This document shows, in pieces, positions 1-6,337 of a stretch of 11,838 nucleotides of DNA. Origin of the DNA: Nitrosopumilaceae archaeon (GTDB lineage Archaea > Thermoproteota > Nitrososphaeria > Nitrososphaerales > Nitrosopumilaceae); assembly GCA_013867245.1 (NCBI GenBank), contig JACENB010000122.1:1-11838 (forward strand), written 5' to 3'. The notes below the pieces were generated by a model. It saw nothing but the letters and a program-made list of their open reading frames with translations. It made no database searches and was not told where the DNA came from. Within the stretch, counting starts at the first letter, position 1. The number at the start of each line of letters is the position of its first letter. Made by a program: the position numbers and the translations under genes.

Positions 1-1012
1 CAATTTTTTTTCTGACACTTGTAATATCAGCCATTTTAATTTTCATTTTTGAACATGCATCAGTTGAAATAATTGCAGGACCACCTGCATTTGAAACAAT
101 TACTAGATCACCTGCCAATGGCAATGGTTGTTTAGAAAATGCTGTTGCATAATCAAATAGTTCTTCCATAGTATCAACTCTAATTGCGCCAGATTGTTTT
201 AGCAATGCATCATAAATTTCATCAGAACCCATTAATGCACCAGTATGGGACATTGCAGCTTTTGCACCTTCTGGACTACGTCCAGATTTAAGAACAAGAA
301 CTGGTTTTTTGAGTTTTTTAGTAATATTTTTACAGACTTTAAGAAATTCTTGTCCATCACCCATGTCTTCAAGATACATCACAATTACTTCGGTTTGTTT
401 ATGTTCAGCTAAAATTTTCAAAACATCTACTTCACTCATTGCAGCCTTATTACCAAGACTTACAACTGCTGAAAAACCAATTCCCTGAGCGCTGGCATCT
501 TCAACTAATGCAGCACAGATTGCACCACTTTGAGAAACAAGTGCAATCTTTCCAGATTTTGGTGTGATTTTGAGGAATGTAGAATTCATCATTGTTTTAG
601 GATCAAGATTCATTACACCAAGACAATTTGGTCCAATGATTTGGATTTTGTATTTTTTAGCTATGTCTTTAATTTCTTGTTCACGTTTTGCACCTTCTTC
701 GTCTACTTCTTTGAAACCAGCGGTAATGATAATTACACCTTTGATTTTTTTCTTGCCACATTCTTCTAAAACTGGTGCAACTAGTGTATTTTTAATTACG
801 ATTACTGCTAAATCAATTTGTTTAGGAACGTCTAATACAGTTTTGTAAGCTTTTTTAGAAAATACTTGATCACGTGATGGACTAATTGGATAAACAATGC
901 CTTTGAATCCATTCATAATATTTGATGTAATTGTTGCGCCAACACTACCAGCTTTATCTGAAGCACCAATTACTGCAATAGATTTAGGTGATAAAAATAC
1001 AGATTCAGCCAT
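1..1012 (-). CDS. ADP-forming acyl-CoA synthetase, probably 4-hydroxybutyrate--CoA ligase (N-terminal part, cut by window edge)
   Basis: Forms an acyl-CoA from acid, CoA and ATP, giving ADP and phosphate. Only the first 337 residues are present; the 3' part lies beyond base 1. Seen: a Rossmann CoA-binding domain beginning AVIGASDKAGSVG (residues 13-25), then GPNCLGVMN (127-135), VSQSGA (159-164) and the SHTGAL motif around His256, which matches the phosphorylated catalytic histidine of the archaeal ADP-forming acetyl-CoA synthetase alpha subunit. Thaumarchaea use fused synthetases of this type (about 700 residues) to activate 3-hydroxypropionate and 4-hydroxybutyrate in their carbon-fixation cycle. 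I favour the 4-hydroxybutyrate enzyme because the neighbourhood resembles the region I recall around Nmar_0206; sequence alone cannot exclude the 3-hydroxypropionate enzyme or an acetyl-CoA synthetase. The ATG at 1012 has a TATA box 28 nt upstream, consistent with a leaderless mRNA. Confidence 0.88.
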   Translation of the reverse strand, partial: MAESVFLSPKSIAVIGASDKAGSVGATITSNIMNGFKGIVYPISPSRDQVFSKKAYKTVLDVPKQIDLAVIVIKNTLVAPVLEECGKKKIKGVIIITAGFKEVDEEGAKREQEIKDIAKKYKIQIIGPNCLGVMNLDPKTMMNSTFLKITPKSGKIALVSQSGAICAALVEDASAQGIGFSAVVSLGNKAAMSEVDVLKILAEHKQTEVIVMYLEDMGDGQEFLKVCKNITKKLKKPVLVLKSGRSPEGAKAAMSHTGALMGSDEIYDALLKQSGAIRVDTMEELFDYATAFSKQPLPLAGDLVIVSNAGGPAIISTDACSKMKIKMADITSVRKKI

Positions 1013-1034
1013 GTAAAATGGATTTAAAATTTTG

Positions 1035-1044
1035 TATAATAAAG
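1035..1044 (-). promoter_or_regulatory. TATA box of the acyl-CoA synthetase gene
   Basis: On the minus strand this reads CTTTATTATA. Its centre is about 28 nt upstream of the ATG at 1012, the archaeal TATA-to-start-site distance, so the mRNA probably begins at or next to the start codon. Confidence 0.55.
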
Positions 1045-1073
1045 TTATTCATAGAAATTCCTGATCTCTAATT

Positions 1074-1430
1074 TTAACTTCCTAACATCTTACCAGCAAG
1101 ATTTTCTTTTCTAGGAATCCAAACTATAGATAATTTAGAAAATTTTCCAATAATTAGCCATGATTCACGAGCTAAATCACGAAGTTTTTCATTATTTATT
1201 GCAAATTCATGATTTAGTTGATTTACAGTATTTTTAGAATCGCTAAAAATAGTTATGTCGTCATCAGTTTCTACAAATTTCTTTAATGCTGAAATAATTG
1301 CTAAATATTCAGCTTGATTGTTTGTAATTTCAGGTTTTTTTTCATAAAATGATTCACCAGTTTCTTTCACAAAAAATCCATATCCACCATCTGAACCTCC
1401 AGAGCCATCAACATAAACACTAATTTTCAT
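1074..1430 (-). CDS. rnhA: Ribonuclease HI
   Basis: A 118-residue RNase H-fold protein that would cut the RNA strand of RNA-DNA hybrids in replication and repair. Seen: YVDGS with Asp8, NNQAEYLAI with Glu41, and FSDSKNTVNQL with Asp64, the first three carboxylates of the DEDD active site in the right order and spacing. The C-terminal segment WIPRKENLAGKMLGS aligns with the usual N-x-A-D-x-L-A motif but has Gly113 where the fourth, catalytic Asp normally sits. The length suits compact archaeal RNase HI. The ATG lies inside the end of the upstream membrane-protein gene (11-nt overlap), so the two are probably co-transcribed and translationally coupled. The fold is certain; activity is less certain because of the missing Asp. 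Confidence 0.87.
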   Translation of the reverse strand: MKISVYVDGSGGSDGGYGFFVKETGESFYEKKPEITNNQAEYLAIISALKKFVETDDDITIFSDSKNTVNQLNHEFAINNEKLRDLARESWLIIGKFSKLSIVWIPRKENLAGKMLGS

Positions 1431-1863
1431 CTTTATACAACCTAGTTATCTTTACAGTTAGATTAACTACTATCATGTAAATTACTGTTGATATACTTTG
1501 AGATATAATTGATGCCAAATATGGATCATAGCTTATGATAAGAAAATAATATTGTAATATACCCCTAAAAATAGTATAAACTATTTCTCCGATTCCAAGG
1601 GAAGTAATTAATTTCTTAAGATCATGTTTTAATTTTACAGAATCTGTTTTACCAGACTCTAAAAGGTATTTTTTTCTATTATCAAAATAAAATAAAAAAC
1701 TAAAGACAGAAAAATAAATTACATAATCTGCAATTGTTGTATATGTAGCATTAAGATATTCAGTTTGTTCAGAAAGAAGTTGTGCAATAATTGCTGAAAT
1801 AATTAATGATGCTGCAAAAGCAATTAGAATATTTTTGTTAAGTTTTAGATATTCCTGTAACAT
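1420..1863 (-). CDS. Four-helix membrane protein of unknown function
   Basis: I do not recognise a family. The 147-residue protein (first Met of MLQEYLKLNK) shows four hydrophobic stretches, roughly residues 11-30, 40-60, 84-108 and 116-139, joined by short loops. A charged loop with DNRKKYLLESGKTDSVKLKHD lies between helices 2 and 3, and a basic tail ends the protein. The reading frame extends four codons upstream to an ATG at 1875, but the only good TATA box (about 1882-1892) is just 12 nt from that codon and 24 nt from the ATG at 1863. I therefore prefer 1863 as start, with a leaderless mRNA. It overlaps the RNase HI gene by 11 nt and probably shares its transcript. The four-helix layout resembles GtrA-type proteins in size only; I see no diagnostic motif. 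Confidence 0.68.
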   Translation of the reverse strand: MLQEYLKLNKNILIAFAASLIISAIIAQLLSEQTEYLNATYTTIADYVIYFSVFSFLFYFDNRKKYLLESGKTDSVKLKHDLKKLITSLGIGEIVYTIFRGILQYYFLIISYDPYLASIISQSISTVIYMIVVNLTVKITRLYKDEN

Positions 1864-1881
1864 ACTATTTGCCAATTTTTA

Positions 1882-1892
1882 GCATAAATAAA
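1882..1892 (-). promoter_or_regulatory. TATA box of the membrane protein-RNase HI pair
   Basis: Minus strand TTTATTTATGC. It is centred 24 nt from the ATG at 1863 and only 12 nt from the in-frame ATG at 1875, so it argues for the shorter protein. Confidence 0.45.
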
Positions 1893-2010
1893 TTGAAATC
1901 ACATTACTTTGTTGCAAATTAAGATTTTTAACTAAAATTGATTAAACTCGTGCCTAAAATCAAAATAGAAACTATAAAAAAGATAATCAATGAAATTGAA
2001 ATGAATTAAA

Positions 2011-2892
2011 ATGATGATGAATTATGACGCACCATTATACAGACCACCATCAGAAGCTAGATCTTTAATTTTTCAAGTAACATTAGGTTGTTCATTTAAT
2101 GAATGTTCATTTTGTGATATGTATAGATCCAAAGAATATTCTGAAAGACCATGGGAAGATGTAAAAGCTGAAATCGATATGATGTCAAAATATGTTCCAG
2201 AAACAAAAAGAGTTTTTCTTGCAGATGGAGATGCTCTTAATCTTGATTCAGAGTATATGATTAAAATTTTAAGATACATTAGAGAAAAATTTGCAAATAT
2301 TGAGAGAATTTCATGTTATGCAATGCCAATGAATATTTTGAAAAAAACTCCTGAAGAATTGAAAAAAATGAATGAAGCAGGATTAGACATGTTTTACTTA
2401 GGAATTGAAAGTGGTTCAGATATTGTTTTGAAAAAAGTAACTAAAGGTGCAGTTGCAAAGACAATTATCAAATCAGTTAACAAAGCAAAAGAAGCCGGCT
2501 ACATAATGTCATGTATGGTAATTTTGGGATTAGGTGGAAAAAAATATTCTAAAGAACACATCAAAGGCACAGCTGAAGTAATTAGCGCATGTTCACCAAA
2601 TTATGTTGGTGCATTAACATTGTATCTAGAAAATGGAATCAAACAAGAATTTATCGATAAGTATCAGGGTGAATTTGTTCGAATTAATGATGATGAAGGA
2701 TTGGAGGAACTTTATGAATTGGTTAATCAAATCAATACAGAAGAGGAAATCATATTCAGAGTAAATCATGGTTCAAATGCATATACTGTAAAAGGTACAT
2801 TCCCACAAGATAAACAAGAAATGTTAGAAAAAGTTGAATGGATGAAAGAACATCCAGAAATTGTGCGTCCTCAAGGAATAAGAGGATTTTAA
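2011..2892 (+). CDS. Radical SAM enzyme with CX4CX2C cluster motif
   Basis: A 293-residue radical S-adenosylmethionine protein. The [4Fe-4S] cluster ligands would be Cys27, Cys32 and Cys35 in GCSFNECSFCDMY; the first spacing is four residues rather than the canonical three. Downstream features fit the Elp3/MiaB/HemN-type radical SAM barrel: LADGDAL (70-76), YLGIESGSDIVLKKVTKG (129-146), where GIES contacts SAM in relatives, and MVILGLGG (169-176). There is no B12-binding, TRAM or extra Fe-S domain; the C-terminal 80 residues are charged and helical. A few archaeal and clostridial radical SAM proteins share the GCSxNxCxFCxMY signature and are uncharacterised, so the substrate is unknown. Three consecutive ATG codons open the frame and any may be used; a TATA-like CTATAAAAA (1972-1980) lies upstream. 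It is transcribed alone and converges with the next gene. Confidence 0.88.
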   Translation: MMMNYDAPLYRPPSEARSLIFQVTLGCSFNECSFCDMYRSKEYSERPWEDVKAEIDMMSKYVPETKRVFLADGDALNLDSEYMIKILRYIREKFANIERISCYAMPMNILKKTPEELKKMNEAGLDMFYLGIESGSDIVLKKVTKGAVAKTIIKSVNKAKEAGYIMSCMVILGLGGKKYSKEHIKGTAEVISACSPNYVGALTLYLENGIKQEFIDKYQGEFVRINDDEGLEELYELVNQINTEEEIIFRVNHGSNAYTVKGTFPQDKQEMLEKVEWMKEHPEIVRPQGIRGF

Positions 2893-2924
2893 ATAATTAA
2901 AAATAATTAAAATTAAGAAAAAAA
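2893..2924. terminator. AT-only convergent terminator region with a 10-bp tandem repeat
   Basis: The 32 bases between two convergent genes are almost entirely A/T. AAATAATTAA occurs twice in tandem (2891-2900, 2901-2910), and the minus strand carries a run of seven T (2918-2924) immediately after the stop codon of the 2925-3194 gene. Archaeal transcription stops at U-rich tracts without needing a hairpin, so this probably ends the minus-strand transcript. Confidence 0.4.
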
Positions 2925-3194
2925 TTATTGATTACTTGTGATTAGTTTGTTTATTTTTTCCATCTTCTCGCCCCACCACCAAAATCTTCCTGATTCAACT
3001 CGCTCACCATCTTTGTAAAGTTTGGAAGTAATTTCTGATTTAATAATTTCAGTATTTTTAGAATTCAATTCAATTTCCTTATGTTCTGATAAAATATGTT
3101 CTTGAAGTTTGAACCAAACTTTTTCCATACTCTCGTCATTAAATGACCATGTGCAATCTCGCTCTGCTTCTTTACATGTAATTGATCTTACCAT
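2925..3194 (-). CDS. DUF1059-like small protein with C-terminal extension
   Basis: An 89-residue soluble protein. Residues 1-38 follow the DUF1059 pattern: ITCKEAERDCTWSF with Cys7 and Cys14, then an amphipathic helix ending EHILSEH with His33 and His38. The two cysteines and two histidines could bind a metal; the family has no established function. Residues 45-89 are a charged extension with GRFWWWGEKMEKI (69-81), not part of the short domain as I know it. The ATG at 3194 has a TATA-like TTTATAATTT on the minus strand at about 3225-3235, inside the 3' end of the upstream gene. It could therefore have its own promoter or be read together with the 3228-3491 gene. Confidence 0.7.
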   Translation of the reverse strand: MVRSITCKEAERDCTWSFNDESMEKVWFKLQEHILSEHKEIELNSKNTEIIKSEITSKLYKDGERVESGRFWWWGEKMEKINKLITSNQ

Positions 3195-3227
3195 AATACC
3201 AACCTGTATTTTTTGTCAAATTAAAAA

Positions 3228-3491
3228 TTATAAATTTTCAATTACGGATTTTAGATTTTCAGGGAGTTCTGGGAGTTCAGTATGACTTTCATTATTTTGT
3301 AGAACTTCAGGGCCTATTCTTCTGACTACCTGTGTTGCAATTAAAGTATCAATATTTCTTTGAATATCTTTTTCACTCATTATAGTTTTTAATTTCTCAA
3401 AAACAGCTTCTTCATTTTCATATTTTTTTATTCCATATTGAACCAAAATGGTTTTTTCAGCCGAGGAAAAATCATCCATACCTATTATCAT
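3228..3491 (-). CDS. Small hypothetical protein
   Basis: An 87-residue acidic, soluble protein that I do not recognise. It appears largely helical: residues 8-20, 25-40 and 41-58 look like successive helices (the last containing DIQRNIDTLIATQVVRRIG), followed by a proline-rich, acidic tail. The three-helix layout would allow a winged-helix-like fold, but I see no clear DNA-binding motif. The frame opens with ATG at 3491; an in-frame ATG at 3479 (MDDFSSAEK) preceded by an AGGT sequence is an alternative. A weak TATA-like GATAACAAAAG (about 3510-3520, minus) favours 3491. It lies upstream of the DUF1059-like gene on the same strand (33-nt gap) and is divergent from the 3560-4066 gene. Confidence 0.6.
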   Translation of the reverse strand: MIIGMDDFSSAEKTILVQYGIKKYENEEAVFEKLKTIMSEKDIQRNIDTLIATQVVRRIGPEVLQNNESHTELPELPENLKSVIENL

Positions 3492-3528
3492 TAAATTAAG
3501 GCTAAGAATCTTTTGTTATCAAAAAATG

Positions 3529-3537
3529 CTTAAAATA
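3529..3537 (+). promoter_or_regulatory. TATA box of the CPAC membrane protein gene
   Basis: CTTAAAATA is centred 27 nt upstream of the ATG at 3560, which supports that ATG as a leaderless start. Confidence 0.45.
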
Positions 3538-3559
3538 TGATAGATTTTATTTCAGAATT

Positions 3560-4066
3560 ATGCAGACGAAAATTCAATTAATTACAAATGTTCTTAGTAT
3601 GAAAAAATATGCTAGAATAGGAATAATTAGTGGAGTTGGATTAGGAATTCTTTATTATTTCTTGACAATGTCTATGTTACCTACCCACTTTAATTTGGCA
3701 GCAGACTTTGCACCATTCTATCTTTTTACATCAATTGGTTTAACCGTATTGATTTCATCTTTAGCAGGAATCAATTTTGCCATGATGGCGTTTAAGATTA
3801 ATCAAATGAAAAAAATGAATTCATTAAAAACAAATTCAGTCAAAACAAATTCATCCGCACTGTTTGGAGGAGTTTTTGCTGCATTTACACCTGGATGTCC
3901 AGCTTGTACTGCCCCATTAGCTGTAATTTTAGGAGCCATAGGAGGATTATCGTTATTTCCAATGCAAGGTTTAGAATTGAAATTTATTTCAGTAGGAGTA
4001 TTGATATTTTCAATTTATTGGATAGCAAGAGGATTACAAAGTAAAAGTTGCTGTAAAATTGGATAA
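3560..4066 (+). CDS. Four-helix membrane protein with CPAC motif and C-terminal Cys pair
   Basis: A 168-residue integral membrane protein, family not recognised. Hydrophobic stretches at about 17-38, 51-78, 99-134 (broken by the motif) and 140-157. The third stretch contains FTPGCPACTAPLAVILGA, with Cys113 and Cys116 as a CxxC pair at the membrane; the protein ends in SKSCCKIG (Cys164, Cys165). Such an arrangement suits thiol-disulfide exchange or metal handling, but this is inference. It lacks the Cys/Ser pattern of VKOR and the N-terminal Cys pair of MerT. The loop between helices 2 and 3 carries an in-frame duplicated pentapeptide (LKTNS VKTNS). The TATA box 27 nt upstream supports the start at 3560; an internal ATG at 3599 would still keep all four helices. 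Monocistronic, divergent from the 3228-3491 gene. Confidence 0.72.
   Translation: MQTKIQLITNVLSMKKYARIGIISGVGLGILYYFLTMSMLPTHFNLAADFAPFYLFTSIGLTVLISSLAGINFAMMAFKINQMKKMNSLKTNSVKTNSSALFGGVFAAFTPGCPACTAPLAVILGAIGGLSLFPMQGLELKFISVGVLIFSIYWIARGLQSKSCCKIG
3827..3853 (+). repeat. In-gene 15-bp tandem duplication
   Basis: AAAACAAATTCA occurs at 3827-3838 and again at 3842-3853, a 15-nt period that encodes two near-identical pentapeptides (LKTNS, VKTNS) in a cytoplasmic or external loop. The duplication keeps the frame. Confidence 0.6.
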
Positions 4067-4070
4067 ATAA

Positions 4071-5051
4071 TCAATTAGTTCTTTGAACTTGGAAGATTTT
4101 GTATCCATATTTTTTATTAATTTCAGTTTCAGGTAATTGTGTAATAGCATATTCATTAAAATCTTTGAAAGCATTATACAAGTTATTATCAATAATGAGG
4201 CTATTCTCAGGACAAAGTGAATTTATTTTAAAACATCTGTTTACAGTAGGGCCAAAAATATCACTAATTGTAGAAGTAGTGCTTTCAGCTACTTTTACAG
4301 AACCGTAACTAATACTAATTTTATAATTCAATTCAGGCATTTTTTCTTTTTCCAATTGTTTTTTCAAATCATCATGTGATTCAATCATATTTAGGCAGCA
4401 TTCAATAATATTTTTTATAATTGATTTATCATTAAGAACAACATTTGGGAATCTAAACATCAAAGCATCTCCAATATTTTTTACCACTTCCCCATTGTAA
4501 TTTTTAACAATTTTAGCCATAAAATTTAGAAAGATTTCATATAATTTTGTAACATCATTATCAGATAGAGTAGCAGAAATTTTTGTTGAATCTTTCATAT
4601 CTATTACACAAACACAATCATTTTGTGAATGTTGAGAAAATTTTAGAAGTATATCCTCTTGTTGTTTAATGACTTCTTCTTTTTGCTTAATTGTTATTTC
4701 AGCTTCTTGAAGTTTTTTTGCCATGTTATCAAAAGATTCAGAAAGATCACCTATTTCATCACGAGATTTAATATTAGTTCTAACATTAAATTCACCACGG
4801 GAAATTTGATGGGTAGCATCACTAAGCTTTGCTAAAGGTTCAGAAAGGCGTTTTGCTAAGAAATATGTCAAAATACTCAATCCAATCATCAAAGAAATAC
4901 CAATGATAATGATATTAAGTTGTGATTGAAAAATTGAAATTTTGTCAAAATTAAGAAATATTACAGTTGTTGTAGATATAGAAATTAAAGTTGTAGATAG
5001 TACTAAAACTAGTAATTTTTTCTGTAAACTAAAAAATGTTAAAGAAGACAT
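4071..5051 (-). CDS. Membrane-anchored HAMP-class III nucleotide cyclase (probable adenylate cyclase)
   Basis: A 326-residue protein predicted to make cyclic AMP from ATP. Two transmembrane helices (about 12-34 and 45-66) are separated by only some ten residues, so there is no external sensor domain. A HAMP linker follows (66-118, with SEPLAKLSDATHQISRGEF and DEIGDLSESFDNMAKKL), then a short coiled coil (111-137), then the catalytic domain (145-326). Metal-binding aspartates are Asp151 (VIDMKDST) and Asp195 (NIGDALMF). Lys191 and Asp264 (SDIFG) match the adenine-selecting pair of adenylate cyclases. Asn271 of the VN-x3-R motif is kept, but the transition-state arginine is Lys275. The enzyme would act as a dimer with composite sites. 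Start at 5051 is supported by a TATA box 26 nt upstream. The product call is confident; ATP specificity and activity are inferred. Confidence 0.87.
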   Translation of the reverse strand: MSSLTFFSLQKKLLVLVLSTTLISISTTTVIFLNFDKISIFQSQLNIIIIGISLMIGLSILTYFLAKRLSEPLAKLSDATHQISRGEFNVRTNIKSRDEIGDLSESFDNMAKKLQEAEITIKQKEEVIKQQEDILLKFSQHSQNDCVCVIDMKDSTKISATLSDNDVTKLYEIFLNFMAKIVKNYNGEVVKNIGDALMFRFPNVVLNDKSIIKNIIECCLNMIESHDDLKKQLEKEKMPELNYKISISYGSVKVAESTTSTISDIFGPTVNRCFKINSLCPENSLIIDNNLYNAFKDFNEYAITQLPETEINKKYGYKIFQVQRTN

Positions 5052-5071
5052 CTAACAGATAGAGGATTATT

Positions 5072-5082
5072 ATTATTTATAG
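5072..5082 (-). promoter_or_regulatory. TATA box of the nucleotide cyclase gene
   Basis: Minus strand CTATAAATAAT, centred about 26 nt upstream of the ATG at 5051; it fits leaderless transcription of the cyclase gene. Confidence 0.5.
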
Positions 5083-5120
5083 CAATGACGTATTGTAGTC
5101 TAATAATTATATTATGAGAG

Positions 5121-5195
5121 TGGGCCCACGGTGATTTGAACACCGGATCTTCGCCGTGTAAGGGCGACGTCATAACCGAGCTAGACTATGAGCCC
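5121..5195 (-). tRNA. tRNA-Val (anticodon UAC)
   Basis: Minus-strand cloverleaf of 75 nt including the discriminator A. The acceptor arms GGGCTCA and TGGGCCC pair over seven positions with one G-U. The anticodon stem TCGCC/GGCGA encloses the loop CTTACAC, giving anticodon UAC. The T arm CGGTG/CACCG encloses TTCAAAT. There is no intron and no encoded CCA. It reads GUA and probably other valine codons. Confidence 0.95.
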
Positions 5196-5220
5196 ACTGA
5201 AACATACCTCGTTGAAATCC

Positions 5221-5228
5221 ATTTAAAC
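5221..5228 (-). promoter_or_regulatory. TATA box of tRNA-Val
   Basis: Minus strand GTTTAAAT, centred 29 nt upstream of the mature tRNA 5' end; a normal archaeal position for tRNA genes. Confidence 0.5.
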
Positions 5229-5241
5229 TTTGAGACATGGC

Positions 5242-5249
5242 AAAATATA
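5242..5249 (+). promoter_or_regulatory. TATA-like box of the glycosyltransferase gene
   Basis: AAAATATA is centred 31 nt from the ATG at 5277 but only 19 nt from the in-frame ATG at 5265, so it favours the downstream start. Confidence 0.35.
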
Positions 5250-5276
5250 GAAATCTGTTAAAAAATGATTAAGACT

Positions 5277-6293
5277 ATGAATAATTGTGATTTTTTTTCT
5301 AGTCCAATTGGATTAGGTCATGTGACTAGAGATATTGCAATTGTAAATAATCTAAAAGATCTTTCAGTAAATTTTGTCACAGGAAGTGGGGCGGCTCAAA
5401 TTTTAAAAAAATTGGAACATAATGTCGATGATGTCTACAATCCACCAACATTTGTTGTAGAAAATGGGGTATTGAATAATCAAACAAAATGGTTATGGAA
5501 TTATTATCAATATTATAAAAATTGTAAAAGTATATCAAAAAAAATAATTAAACAAAATAATTCAGAATTTATAATAAGTGATGAAGATTTTGCATCATTA
5601 ACTGTTGCTCAAGAATTAAAAATTCCAAATATTTTGATTACAGATGTATTAGAAACAAAATTTACAAAAGGTATCACATCATTAATTGAAAAAAAGATGA
5701 ATAAATCGATGATGAACATAATAAAGAATTGTGATGTTGTAATAATTCCAGAAGACGGAGAAGATGCAGATAACATTAAGAGAATTGGACCAATTGTTAG
5801 AAAAACAAATTATTCGAGAGAAGAATTGAGGAATAAATTTTCATTTAGTAAAAAAACAATTCTTATTTCAGTAGGCGGTACAAGTGCAGGATTATTTTTG
5901 ATTCAAAAATCAATAAATGCAATTTTAAAATTAAATTTAGATATCGAAATTATTCTAGTTACTGGTCCATCTATTACAAAAGAATTTGAGAATGTAAGAA
6001 ATTTAGGATTTGTAAATAACCTTCATGAAGTAATTTATGCATCTGATTTAGTAATTTCACTTGCAGGAAAATCAACAATTGATGAAGTAAATGCATACGG
6101 AACGCCTGGCATATTTATCCCGATTAAAGGACATTTTGAACAAGAGGATAATTCTAAAAATGAAGGATTTAGGTTTGAAGATATAAACAGATTAGAAAAA
6201 TTAATTTTAGAAAAATTGGAGGAAAAAAGAAATAGAATCAATACAAATGGTGCAGAATTAGCAGCTGAAATAATTAGGAAATTTACAAAATAG
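5277..6293 (+). CDS. MurG-like (GT28-type) glycosyltransferase
   Basis: A 338-residue GT-B fold glycosyltransferase, probably cytoplasmic or membrane-associated, acting on a nucleotide sugar. Seen near the N-terminus: SSPIGLGHVTRDIAI, the GxGH glycine loop that opens MurG and related enzymes. The C-terminal domain starts near TILISVGGTSAG and has ASDLVISLAGKSTIDEV, then GTPGIFIP and a following FEQEDN. This matches the GT28 nucleotide-sugar site (D-x5-G-x-S/T-x2-E ... P-x-I-x-I-P ... E/Q-x2-N). Archaea lack murein, so the acceptor is more likely a lipid, S-layer or surface glycan. The frame also has an ATG at 5265, but TATA-box spacing favours 5277. Aspartate kinase begins 44 nt downstream on the same strand and may be co-transcribed, although no functional link is obvious. 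Confidence 0.8.
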   Translation: MNNCDFFSSPIGLGHVTRDIAIVNNLKDLSVNFVTGSGAAQILKKLEHNVDDVYNPPTFVVENGVLNNQTKWLWNYYQYYKNCKSISKKIIKQNNSEFIISDEDFASLTVAQELKIPNILITDVLETKFTKGITSLIEKKMNKSMMNIIKNCDVVIIPEDGEDADNIKRIGPIVRKTNYSREELRNKFSFSKKTILISVGGTSAGLFLIQKSINAILKLNLDIEIILVTGPSITKEFENVRNLGFVNNLHEVIYASDLVISLAGKSTIDEVNAYGTPGIFIPIKGHFEQEDNSKNEGFRFEDINRLEKLILEKLEEKRNRINTNGAELAAEIIRKFTK

Positions 6294-6337
6294 AATCAAA
6301 TAGTTAATAGATGGCAATTTTGTTTTAAGACATTACT

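Noticed and set aside
530..848. Two overlapping plus-strand reading frames of 79 and 94 codons
   Set aside because: They lie antisense to the acyl-CoA synthetase coding sequence, have low-complexity Phe/Ser-rich translations and no promoter; they are shadows.
5121..5195. tRNA-Val as an integration site for a mobile element
   Set aside because: I see no duplicated tRNA 3' end, integrase or change of base composition nearby.
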